From positions 1-25,488 of the forward strand of contig JBGCFN010000066.1 in the NCBI GenBank assembly GCA_045106935.1: 25,488 nucleotides of DNA, given 5' to 3'. The position numbers and the translations under genes were made by a program. Of the stretch, positions 7,971 to 15,215 are shown piece by piece (within the stretch, counting starts at the first letter, position 1; every line of letters begins with the position of its first letter). The DNA comes from UBA1858 sp045106935 (GTDB taxonomy: Bacteria; Pseudomonadota; Gammaproteobacteria; UBA4575). Under the pieces are notes generated by a model. It did not search any database and had not been told where the DNA came from. It saw only the letters and a program-made list of their open reading frames with translations.

Positions 7971-9449
7971 TTATTTTCCTTTGAAAAAAGAACCGAGTAT
8001 TCCGCGGACTAATTGCTGGCCGACTCTTGAGGTGACGATTTTAGTGACACTGCGGATAACGGTATTTGTTGTTGAGCGACTACTACTTCTTGAGGTGCGT
8101 TTTTTGGTTTTGGGTTTTTTATATTTTCTTTCTTTCTCTAGCGCTTGCTCTTTTGCTACGTTATCTTCTGCTCTTGCAGATAGTAGTTCGAAAGCGCTTT
8201 TCCTATCTACTCGTGTATCGTATTTGTCTAATACAGGGCTTGATGCAATCACTTCTTTTCTTTCTGAAGCAATGGCAGGTCCCATGCGAGATTCGGGTGG
8301 GCGAATTTTTGTTTTTTCAACAATAGTGGGAGCGCCTTTTTTATCAAGAACAGATACAAGTGCTTTACCAACGCCAAGCTGAGTAATTTCTTCGATGACA
8401 TTTAGTTTAGGATTGGCGCGGAAAGTTTGCGCCGCCGCCTTAACGGCTTTTTGATCCCGAGGTGTAAATGCGCGCAAAGCATGTTGTATGCGATTACCTA
8501 GTTGCCCAAGAATAGTTTCTGGGATGTCGATAGGGTTCTGCGTGACAAAGTAAATGCCAACACCTTTAGAACGAATTAATCGTACAACTTGTTCGACTTT
8601 CTTAATTAATGATTTTGGAGCGTCTTGAAATAATAAATGTGCTTCATCAAAAAAGAAGACGAGTTTTGGTTTGTCAGGATCACCTACTTCAGGTAATTCT
8701 TCAAATAATTCTGAAAGTAGCCATAATAAGAAGGTTGAATATAATTTAGGATTTTGCATCAATGTTTGTGCAGATAGAATATTGATAAATCCCTTACCTT
8801 GATCGTCGCAACGCATGAAATCATTAAGCTCGAGTGCAGGTTCGCCAAAAAACTTTTTAGCTCCTTCATTTTCTAACACTAATAAGCGACGTTGAATAGC
8901 GCCAACTGAAGCCTTGCTGACATTGCCATACTTAGTGCTGATGCTAGAAGAATTTTCGCCAATAAAATTTAACATGGCACGCAGATCTTTAAGATCGAGT
9001 AGTAACATGCCCTCATCATCTGCAAGTGAGAATGCAATATTAATCACACCTTCTTGTGTATCATTTAACTCTAACAACTGAGAAAGAAGCAAAGGGCCCA
9101 TTTCAGAAACTGTGGTGCGAATTGGATGACCTTTTTTACCAAACAAATCCCAGAATACGGTTGGGTATCCTTGAAACGCATAATTTTCTGGCCCGGTTTC
9201 TGCGGCACGTTCAATCATCTTAGGGTTGTCTTTTCCGGCTTGACTAATACCGCTTAAGTCACCTTTAACATCCGCGGCAAATACAGGCACACCCGCTTGT
9301 GAGAATCCTTCCGCCAAAATTTGTAGTGTGACCGTTTTACCGGTGCCAGTAGCTCCTGCAATCAGGCCATGTCGATTAGCGCGGTCAAGTCGGATTTTTT
9401 GTTCAGTGTCACCTTTGCCAACGCAAAGAAAAACGGGTGCTTGAGTCAA
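7971..9449 (-). CDS. yjgR: HerA-like / DUF853 ATPase (YjgR type)
   Basis: 492 aa, close to the roughly 500 aa of E. coli YjgR. Walker A is GATGTGKT (32-39). Walker B is LVFFFDEA (263-270, Asp268/Glu269), followed by a VTQNP motif and the LGNRIQHALRAFTPRDQ stretch typical of HerA/FtsK-fold ATPases of this group. The C-terminal 50 residues are Lys/Arg/Ser-rich and probably disordered. The start is TTG at 9449: AGGAG lies seven bases upstream, and no better ATG matches the family N-terminus (…FLCVGKG). The biological role of YjgR proteins is not established; DNA translocation is inferred from the fold. Confidence 0.9.
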   Translation of the reverse strand: MTQAPVFLCVGKGDTEQKIRLDRANRHGLIAGATGTGKTVTLQILAEGFSQAGVPVFAADVKGDLSGISQAGKDNPKMIERAAETGPENYAFQGYPTVFWDLFGKKGHPIRTTVSEMGPLLLSQLLELNDTQEGVINIAFSLADDEGMLLLDLKDLRAMLNFIGENSSSISTKYGNVSKASVGAIQRRLLVLENEGAKKFFGEPALELNDFMRCDDQGKGFINILSAQTLMQNPKLYSTFLLWLLSELFEELPEVGDPDKPKLVFFFDEAHLLFQDAPKSLIKKVEQVVRLIRSKGVGIYFVTQNPIDIPETILGQLGNRIQHALRAFTPRDQKAVKAAAQTFRANPKLNVIEEITQLGVGKALVSVLDKKGAPTIVEKTKIRPPESRMGPAIASERKEVIASSPVLDKYDTRVDRKSAFELLSARAEDNVAKEQALEKERKYKKPKTKKRTSRSSSRSTTNTVIRSVTKIVTSRVGQQLVRGILGSFFKGK

Positions 9450-9517
9450 GGTGTTGCTCCTAAAGTAGCTAGTGATTTATTAGCATAATATTTTGTTTGA
9501 AGGCATTAATGCAAACT

Positions 9518-9886
9518 CTATTGTAGTTCGTCATCTGGCCAGTCTGGTGGAATGGTGAAGCCTGCGCTTACCAAGGTGTCAGTGATGATTTGTCCATCAT
9601 AGCCATGAATGATTTCTGAACCAATAACTGAGACAGGTACTCCGCGCCCTTTTAATGCCCAATAGCCAGCAAAACCAGATAAAGATTTTTCAGTGTCACG
9701 CTCGATATATGGAATTTTATATTGGTCTAAAGTGCCTCGTAACGCTTTGCAATATGGGCACCACTGAGTAGTGTAAATGACAACGCCGTGTGAGTTCTCT
9801 TTGGGTACATATAAATGTGCAGCCAAGCGATCCATGCAGAGTAGGATGATTGAGGCAATAAATAATATGACGAGTAGTTTTCTCAT
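9518..9886 (-). CDS. Membrane-anchored or exported glutaredoxin-like protein
   Basis: 122 aa. A hydrophobic N-terminus (residues 3-18) acts as signal anchor or signal peptide. A glutaredoxin fold follows, with the CPYC active site (Cys43, Cys46) in YTTQWCPYCKAL, the cis-Pro loop in GVPVSVIG and the GYDG C-terminal motif. The CPYC motif is that of dithiol glutaredoxins, which normally act in the cytoplasm with glutathione. The N-terminal segment would place this one in the periplasm or on the membrane. Its electron donor there is unknown. It is a single gene with a weak ribosome-binding site. Confidence 0.85.
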   Translation of the reverse strand: MRKLLVILFIASIILLCMDRLAAHLYVPKENSHGVVIYTTQWCPYCKALRGTLDQYKIPYIERDTEKSLSGFAGYWALKGRGVPVSVIGSEIIHGYDGQIITDTLVSAGFTIPPDWPDDELQ

Positions 9887-9973
9887 GAGAACAATAAGGA
9901 TTAGTTTTTTGCTGATTATACTAGTATTTTCATCGGTAATTCGATTCCCTTGAGCCTGGCAGTCTATTAACTG

Positions 9974-9992
9974 GTAACTCAGTATGAGTTAC
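9974..9992. promoter_or_regulatory. 8-bp inverted repeat (operator-like)
   Basis: gtaactca-N3-tgagttac is a perfect 19-base dyad in the divergent gap between the glutaredoxin gene and the 63-aa gene, 35 bases before the latter's ATG. The shape and position suit a dimeric repressor. A transcript hairpin is the alternative. Confidence 0.4.
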
Positions 9993-10027
9993 GGTTGAGG
10001 TTCATTAAGCTCAAATGGAATTGAGAT

Positions 10028-10219
10028 ATGCCTATCGCCGCTGCAGAACTAAGTTCAGCAAGAACTCAATTATTGCGAAAATTTTTAAAGCAGATAGTGA
10101 ATGACGATTTGAGAGCTAAACAGCTCTTTCGCATGTACTACGATAGAGGCGAAATTTCTGAAGAACAGTTTTTTCAAGCAATTGACACATACAAGCGAAA
10201 AGTTAATCAGGAGGATTAA
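10028..10219 (+). CDS. Small uncharacterised protein, 63 aa
   Basis: Charged, helical, cytoplasmic-looking protein (RKFLKQIVNDD, YYDRGEISEEQF, IDTYKRK). It is preceded by a purine-rich ggaattgagat. Its last 17 bases overlap the end of the M48 protease gene on the opposite strand. Amino-acid composition looks coding, and an opposite-strand ORF here is a shadow. No family recognised. Confidence 0.6.
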   Translation: MPIAAAELSSARTQLLRKFLKQIVNDDLRAKQLFRMYYDRGEISEEQFFQAIDTYKRKVNQED

Positions 10220-12080
10220 CGATAGGCATTGGGCAGCCAATGCACGCAGCGATAACACGTAGCAGACCCCACTCAGCAGGTGTGATTGTATTGTCATATT
10301 CAATACATTCTGCGCAAGCCGTTAAAAATTTATCTTTAAGTAATGGCACAAGATAATCAATTTTTTCAATTGATTTATTGATATTGTGAAATTCTAATTC
10401 TTCATCTGTGATTCGCTGAGTATTCGAAAATTTTATTATTTTCATGCCTTGGGCAAATGCAGCATCTTTTTGTGCGTCTTTGTTGTGAGATTCACTAGCC
10501 AATAGCGACATCACACAAATCATTTCATTTTTTATTTGAGAAAATGAATGGTAACTGCGTGTAAATCGTTTTTTATTGCCAACATTGAAATGTGAGTCTA
10601 GATAATGACTGAGCAAGCGAAAGTGTAACCATTCCTGTAAGTGCGATTGTTTGTCTGCGAATATGAATTGTGTGAGGTGTTGCTTGAATTGTAGGTACTG
10701 TGTTTCTGATAAACGCTTTAATGCAGGGATCGACATTTCAATAAGGGGTAATATATCCTTTTGCTGTAATTTAGCGACATCTGGTGTATATCGATTAATG
10801 TCAGCGACTAATAAAGGTTGGTCTTGAACATAAGATAACTGTGTCTGTTTAATTGTATCGTCTTTGTCTAATCTTAAGGCGAGCATTAAGGCATAAGCAC
10901 TGCCAGGATTATGAGTTGCATTGTTAATTGGCCTTGGCAGAGACTCAACTAGTAGTGCGGCAATAGCTACCATGACAGGGTCAAGAAAACCTGTCGTATT
11001 AAATAGTTTTTCTAGGCCATCTAATTTGCTTTTTGCATCTGCAGCGGGTGAGGGCGCTGTTTTTTCTATAGTTTTGCCAGAAAGATAGTTCCCGTCCCAG
11101 CGTGGATCAATTCGTAGAATTCGTTTATCTAGTGGCGGGTGAGTAGACATTAAAGAAAATGCGCGCATAAAAATTGCGTCACCAAAGAACATATGACTAC
11201 ATTCGTTAGCATTGGGTGAACTCATGCTAGAACCGACACCAGAACCAATCACTTTTAATGCGCCAGCAATGCCATCTGGATTTCGTGTGTATTGAACAGC
11301 TGAGGCGTCAGCTAAATATTCACGTTGTCGACTTACTGCAGATTTAATGAGTGAGCCAAACATGGTGCCTATCGAACCAATGACAAGTAAGCCGACACCG
11401 ATGCCCAATACAGGCAAGCCGCCACGACTATTAGATCGTGAACGAGAAGTGCTATGCAATGCTAGCCTGCCAGCTTTACTGATAAAAACAATTCCCGCAA
11501 GAATAGTGATCAGATTTAAATTTAAACGCATGTCACCATGTAGCACATGACTAAACTCGTGACCGACAATCCCTTGCAGCTGGTCTCGGTTTAATCGCTC
11601 TAAAGTACCACGTGTTACACCTATGACCGCATCACTTTCATCAAAGCCGGCGGCAAAGGCATTGATCGTTGTTTCTTCTAATACATAGACAGGAGGAACA
11701 GGTAGGCCAGCAGCTAGCGCCATTTCCTCGACAACATTTAGTAATACTTGCTCATTTGCGTTATTGCTATCTTTGTCGATTGGACGGCCACCAAGCATTT
11801 CAGCTACGCTGGGTCCACCTCGAGACATTTGCATGCGTTTATAGAAAATGACACATGCAATCACGGCAATCACTGCGGCAGCAGTCTTTAACAGAGTTGT
11901 AGAGTCAAACTGTTGTATATAAGAAGCAGAGTTAACTGAAATGGATTGTCCATAGCCCCAAAATGATGCGGCAATCAGGGCCACCGTGAGTCCTATAATG
12001 CACATAACAGCTGCTGAAAATAACGCTATCAGCAGCCAGGTGTTTTTACGTGCACGGTCTTGCTGTTCAAAAAAATTCAT
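10203..12080 (-). CDS. M48-family membrane zinc metalloprotease (large HtpX-like)
   Basis: 625 aa. Two membrane segments lie at about residues 15-40 and 64-80, then the protease domain. The zinc site is HEFSH (174-178) with third ligand Glu254 in REYLADASA; the THPPLDKRI motif is typical of HtpX-type enzymes. Further hydrophobic stretches occur around 190-203 and 224-245. The C-terminal 250 residues form a helical extension ending with EWGLLRVIAACIGCPMP, seen in large proteobacterial M48 proteins. It probably degrades damaged membrane or secreted proteins at the inner membrane. It lies 60 bases downstream of lemA on the same strand, a recurrent pairing. Confidence 0.93.
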   Translation of the reverse strand: MNFFEQQDRARKNTWLLIALFSAAVMCIIGLTVALIAASFWGYGQSISVNSASYIQQFDSTTLLKTAAAVIAVIACVIFYKRMQMSRGGPSVAEMLGGRPIDKDSNNANEQVLLNVVEEMALAAGLPVPPVYVLEETTINAFAAGFDESDAVIGVTRGTLERLNRDQLQGIVGHEFSHVLHGDMRLNLNLITILAGIVFISKAGRLALHSTSRSRSNSRGGLPVLGIGVGLLVIGSIGTMFGSLIKSAVSRQREYLADASAVQYTRNPDGIAGALKVIGSGVGSSMSSPNANECSHMFFGDAIFMRAFSLMSTHPPLDKRILRIDPRWDGNYLSGKTIEKTAPSPAADAKSKLDGLEKLFNTTGFLDPVMVAIAALLVESLPRPINNATHNPGSAYALMLALRLDKDDTIKQTQLSYVQDQPLLVADINRYTPDVAKLQQKDILPLIEMSIPALKRLSETQYLQFKQHLTQFIFADKQSHLQEWLHFRLLSHYLDSHFNVGNKKRFTRSYHSFSQIKNEMICVMSLLASESHNKDAQKDAAFAQGMKIIKFSNTQRITDEELEFHNINKSIEKIDYLVPLLKDKFLTACAECIEYDNTITPAEWGLLRVIAACIGCPMPIVNPPD

Positions 12081-12140
12081 TGCTTGAACAAATTGACAAG
12101 ATTAATACATACAAATTAGCAAGTAAAAATAACAAGCAAA

Positions 12141-12737
12141 TTAAAATGTCACTTTAGGCGCAGCCTGAATTTCAGCGCTGTCTTCCATAATGAGTAATTC
12201 TGCATCATTTGGATGTCCAAATGCACTTGCAAAAAATATTGGTGGGAAGCTTTGTCTATACTCGTTAAAAGCAGTGACAGAATCATTAAATGCTTGGCGT
12301 GAAAAAGCCACTTTGTTTTCAGTGGAGGTTAATTCTTCCGATAATTGCATCATGTTCTCATTCGCTTTTAAATCAGGGTATGCTTCAACCACCAAATTAA
12401 ATTTTCCCATCGAAGAAGCTAAGGCTGATTCAGCACCAGCTAGATCAGCCATGGCAGAAGCGCTTGCAGGATTAGACTTAGCGGCATCTAGCATCGCACT
12501 AGCGGCATTTCTAGCTTGAACGACAGCTTCTAATGTTTCGCGCTCATGCTGAATATAGCCTTTAGCAGTTTCCACCAAATTAGGGATAAGGTCATAACGA
12601 CGTTTGAGCTGGACTTCTATTTGCGCAAAAGCGTTTTCGAAACGATTCTTGAGGCTGACTAATTTATTATAAATACCGATGATATAAAGAATGATGCCAA
12701 CAATAACGACTAAAAAAATAATGATTGACCAGTCCAT
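12141..12737 (-). CDS. lemA: LemA family protein
   Basis: 198 aa. An N-terminal membrane anchor (about residues 4-24, IIIFLVVIVGIILYIIGIY) is followed by the LemA helical domain with the family signature YNKLVSLKNRFENAFAQI and LKRRYDLIPNLVET. The long helices that follow form a coiled bundle. ATG 12737 has GAGGG eight bases upstream. The gene is first in a likely two-gene unit with the M48 protease. LemA proteins have no settled molecular function; an envelope scaffold role with the protease is an inference from the pairing. Confidence 0.93.
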   Translation of the reverse strand: MDWSIIIFLVVIVGIILYIIGIYNKLVSLKNRFENAFAQIEVQLKRRYDLIPNLVETAKGYIQHERETLEAVVQARNAASAMLDAAKSNPASASAMADLAGAESALASSMGKFNLVVEAYPDLKANENMMQLSEELTSTENKVAFSRQAFNDSVTAFNEYRQSFPPIFFASAFGHPNDAELLIMEDSAEIQAAPKVTF

Positions 12738-12775
12738 ACTTGAACCCTCGCTGAGTGAAATAGGCTACATAGTAC

Positions 12776-12814
12776 TAAATCACAATGCCTATTAGAATGG
12801 GATTGATGGATTTA
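12776..12814. promoter_or_regulatory. Imperfect dyad in lemA/slyX divergent promoter region
   Basis: taaatc (12776-12781) pairs with gattta (12809-12814), caat with attg and cc with gg, with small bulges. It sits midway in the 125-base gap between the divergent lemA and slyX genes. It may be an operator or transcript fold; evidence is symmetry only. Confidence 0.25.
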
Positions 12815-12862
12815 TAGTGCCCGTTGGTCAAATGTGGCGATTAATGATGAAAGGAGTGTTAA

Positions 12863-13069
12863 ATGAATGATGACATTATGATGGAGCTACAATCAAAGAT
12901 TGCCTATCAGGAAGATAGTATCCAAGAATTAGGCGCTGTGGTTATTGCTATGCAAAAACAAATAGACGGTCTTGAGGTGTGTTGCCAAGATTTAAGAGAT
13001 AAAATGCGCGAAGTCAGTGGATCGCTAGGCGCTGTTTCAGATCACGATGAAAAGCCGCCACACTATTAA
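12863..13069 (+). CDS. slyX: SlyX family protein
   Basis: 68 aa coiled-coil protein with the SlyX pattern: an ELQSKIAYQEDSIQEL N-terminus, a Gln/Leu heptad middle, a disordered linker and the invariant PPHY C-terminus. AAGGAG lies upstream of ATG 12863. SlyX is a small cytoplasmic protein widespread in gammaproteobacteria, with no established biochemical role. Its stop codon lies inside the loop of the following terminator hairpin. Confidence 0.9.
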   Translation: MNDDIMMELQSKIAYQEDSIQELGAVVIAMQKQIDGLEVCCQDLRDKMREVSGSLGAVSDHDEKPPHY

Positions 13070-13077
13070 TGTGGCGG
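13055..13077. terminator. Bidirectional terminator between slyX and the truncated haemoglobin gene
   Basis: ccgccaca (13055-13062) pairs perfectly with tgtggcgg (13070-13077) around a 7-base loop that contains the slyX TAA. On the minus strand the stem is followed by CTTTTC, giving a Rho-independent terminator 20 bases past the haemoglobin stop. Confidence 0.75.
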
Positions 13078-13097
13078 ATTCAATATCGTCAGGTTAA

Positions 13098-13466
13098 TTA
13101 ACGACACAAAACATCATCTCGATGTTTTTCAAGTTTTGCTAATACTTGTTTTTGAAGGTCCGCTTCTATTCCCATTTCATTGAGAGTGGTGTGCACGTTA
13201 TCAAGCATGGCATCCACATGCTCATCATTTAATCCTCTTGCAACGACATCTTTATGTGATTTACGCATGTTTCGGCCAGTGTATAGAGAGGGGCCACCAA
13301 ATATATACGTCAAAAAAGCAGTCATTTTAGTGGATTGTTTTTTGAAATCGATGTTTTTGAAGAAATGATTGATTCGCTCATCTTCAGAGATGTGATAATA
13401 AAGTTTAATAGATGCAAGCTCGACAGAATTTTTCCCACCAATCTTTTCATACAATGTTTGTTCCAT
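13098..13466 (-). CDS. Group I truncated haemoglobin
   Basis: 122 aa, the usual length for the 2-on-2 globin fold. It begins TLYEKIGG, carries YY at the B9/B10 positions (residues 23-24), FLTYIFGGP and YTGRNMRKSH, with His71 as the probable proximal (F8) heme ligand. The B10 Tyr is the usual distal residue that stabilises bound O2 or NO in group I members. Likely roles are NO detoxification or oxygen chemistry; this cannot be narrowed from sequence. Single gene, terminated by the hairpin at 13055-13077. Confidence 0.93.
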   Translation of the reverse strand: MEQTLYEKIGGKNSVELASIKLYYHISEDERINHFFKNIDFKKQSTKMTAFLTYIFGGPSLYTGRNMRKSHKDVVARGLNDEHVDAMLDNVHTTLNEMGIEADLQKQVLAKLEKHRDDVLCR

Positions 13467-13627
13467 AACATTACTCGCTTTGATTTAAATAATTTGTATA
13501 CATGAGCGTAAGTATATTTTTGGAGATATGCATTGATCTGCGTCAGTTGATCTTGAAATGTATGTCAACCAAATGCGTTGTGGTGCGTTGTGTGTATGAA
13601 TTTAATAACTTTTTGAAAAGGATCGAT

Positions 13628-14062
13628 ATGAGAATAATTGCAATGACGTTGACGCTGATGATTGTTGGATGCATGAGTTTGGCTGGGGCTGATGAGAGCG
13701 AAACAAGATTTGCATGGAAAGAGTTAAGGATGGCATGTAAAGGTAATCATGATTCAGTGGAATGTCAGGAATTCAGGAAGCAGGCACGAGAGTACTGTCA
13801 GGCGCATCCAAATAAGAAACGATGTAAAAAATTATTTGCCATGAAAGCATGTCGAAAGAATCCAGATTCCGAGAAATGTCAGGAATTTAAGGAGAGATTT
13901 AAAGTGCATTGTGACAAGCATCCAGAATCAAAAAAATGCATTCGTGCCAGATTGCATCAGGTCTGTAAATCAGATCCAGAATCGAAAGAATGTAGCGACG
14001 CAAAAGAAAAGGCACATGCACACTTTTGTGAGAAACACCCAGATCATGACAAATGTATCTAA
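13628..14062 (+). CDS. Secreted Cys-rich protein with three 38-aa repeats (six CX8C modules), possible lipoprotein
   Basis: 144 aa from ATG 13628, chosen because AAGGA precedes it and a signal sequence begins there; the longer frame from 13502 adds 42 unconvincing residues. IVGC (12-15) fits a lipobox, giving lipidated Cys15; cleavage after AGA (21) is the alternative. The mature part has exactly 12 Cys in six pairs: 37/46, 57/66, 75/84, 95/104, 113/122 and 134/143. Each pair is C-X8-C, usually with Pro near the middle (CRKNPDSEKC, CDKHPESKKC). Pair starts are spaced 20/18/20/18/21, so the true unit is about 38 residues, present three times (36-73, 74-111, 112-144). The rest is Lys/Glu-rich and helical. 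Stacked disulfide-stapled helical hairpins in the periplasm or on a membrane are likely. I do not recognise a named family. Confidence 0.85.
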   Translation: MRIIAMTLTLMIVGCMSLAGADESETRFAWKELRMACKGNHDSVECQEFRKQAREYCQAHPNKKRCKKLFAMKACRKNPDSEKCQEFKERFKVHCDKHPESKKCIRARLHQVCKSDPESKECSDAKEKAHAHFCEKHPDHDKCI

Positions 14063-14196
14063 TATGTAATATATGAGTCTTGCTAAATGCCCCAATATTA
14101 GCATAGGGCTTATGTTTTATAGTGCAAATGAGATACCGATTATTTACTCAGTTCTTATATACTTAAGTCACAGAATTAATTGTATAAGGAGTTTTT

Positions 14197-14589
14197 ATGT
14201 TTAATGCGCTTTCAGTTCCATTTGGTTGTGTCATGCTTTATAACGTCGTCAAATTAAAAGATGGTGTAAAGGTAGAAGATGTTGAATTAGCTTTAGGTGA
14301 AATGTGTAATGTAGTGAAGAATACCTATGGTGATGATGAGGGTGGCTTTATTGGTGGTCAGGTCTATCGCTTTGGTGGGTTTATTTCTGACGAAGGTTCG
14401 TTTGCATCAAAGCAGCAAACCCAAGACCATATTGCTATTGTTACGTACTGGAAATCATTTGAGCAGCATGAGAAGTCTCATGCCGATGCTGCGTTTAAAG
14501 AGAAGTTTGAAGCGTTGGCTGATTTTGCTAATGAAACTTATGAGGTTGGCTACGAAATGTTATGGCAGGGAGAGCCAGAAGAGGAATAG
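14197..14589 (+). CDS. Small ABM-like (dimeric alpha/beta-barrel) protein
   Basis: 130 aa. The start at 14197 is set by AAGGAG five bases upstream. The pattern HIAIVTYWKSFEQHEKSHADAAF resembles antibiotic-biosynthesis-monooxygenase/Dabb-type ferredoxin-like folds, where a strand carrying xVTYW is followed by a helix with HExxH-like spacing. The C-terminus is acidic. It has no signal peptide. The fold assignment is tentative and no substrate can be proposed. It stands as a single gene with its own terminator. Confidence 0.75.
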   Translation: MFNALSVPFGCVMLYNVVKLKDGVKVEDVELALGEMCNVVKNTYGDDEGGFIGGQVYRFGGFISDEGSFASKQQTQDHIAIVTYWKSFEQHEKSHADAAFKEKFEALADFANETYEVGYEMLWQGEPEEE

Positions 14590-14616
14590 CAATTTCATTT
14601 GCAAGTGATAAAACTA

Positions 14617-14647
14617 TTAGTGAGATGAATCTAATTCATCTCACTAA
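14617..14647. terminator. Strong bidirectional hairpin between convergent genes
   Basis: A 14-base perfect stem (ttagtgagatgaat pairing with attcatctcactaa) with a 3-base loop sits between the plus-strand ABM-like gene and the minus-strand periplasmic gene. The flanks are A- or T-rich on both sides, consistent with termination in both directions. Confidence 0.75.
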
Positions 14648-14656
14648 AATTTAATT

Positions 14657-15127
14657 TCAAAATTCCATGTCTGGTTCAATGAGTGGCAATTTCTTGGCTA
14701 TATCACATCGAATCAAAGAATCTATTTTATTGTCTATCTGGTAGAAGCGAAAGACTTTTTTAGTGGGTAATACTTCTTTAAAGTTTCCCAAATATTGTTG
14801 TTTAATCTGTAGCTTTTGTCCTTCAATTCTGAAAAAAGCAGCCAGCATGTTAGAAGCACTTTGCTCTGTCATGGAATTGCTTTGTTCTTTTTCGCTAAAT
14901 TTCCGAATTAAATCAAATGAGTCTTTTGTGATTTTACCTAAGGCTTGTTCATAGTCGGCATAAACATCCCAGAAAGGGCCGCTTTGCTCAGAAGTCAACT
15001 TGAGTGATTTGGATATTTGGACTTTCTTTTTGGCTTCAAGCTCAATTCTTGATGTTTCGAGGTCATCGGCATGTACAGTTGATGCAAATGTAATGATTAA
15101 AGTAATTAATGTAATAATGCGTATCAT
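14657..15127 (-). CDS. Periplasmic helical protein, Spy/CpxP-like in appearance
   Basis: 156 aa. The signal peptide is MIRIITLITLIITFASTVHA, cleaved before DD. The mature protein is helical with LKLTSEQSGPFWDVYADYEQAL, reminiscent of the LTxxQ region of Spy/CpxP-like proteins, and a C-terminal LPTKKVFRFYQIDNKIDSLIR. ATG 15127 has AGGAA eight bases upstream. It is divergent from the RND efflux operon across 88 bases, so a shared promoter region and a link to envelope stress or efflux are possible (inference). The family assignment is by resemblance only. Confidence 0.75.
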   Translation of the reverse strand: MIRIITLITLIITFASTVHADDLETSRIELEAKKKVQISKSLKLTSEQSGPFWDVYADYEQALGKITKDSFDLIRKFSEKEQSNSMTEQSASNMLAAFFRIEGQKLQIKQQYLGNFKEVLPTKKVFRFYQIDNKIDSLIRCDIAKKLPLIEPDMEF

Positions 15128-15215
15128 GGATAAAGTTCCTGTGGTTGTGCCTAAGTATCAAGAAAATGGTAACATTGATTGATAATAATCATAAATAATT
15201 TATAAGGTTGTTGCG

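Noticed and set aside
10085..10303. Minus-strand 72-aa frame over the 63-aa gene
   Set aside because: It straddles the M48 gene end in another frame, with no ribosome-binding site and a non-coding composition.
13502..13627. N-terminal extension of the Cys-repeat protein
   Set aside because: The extra 42 residues precede a signal sequence and no ribosome-binding site is seen at 13502; AAGGA precedes the ATG at 13628.
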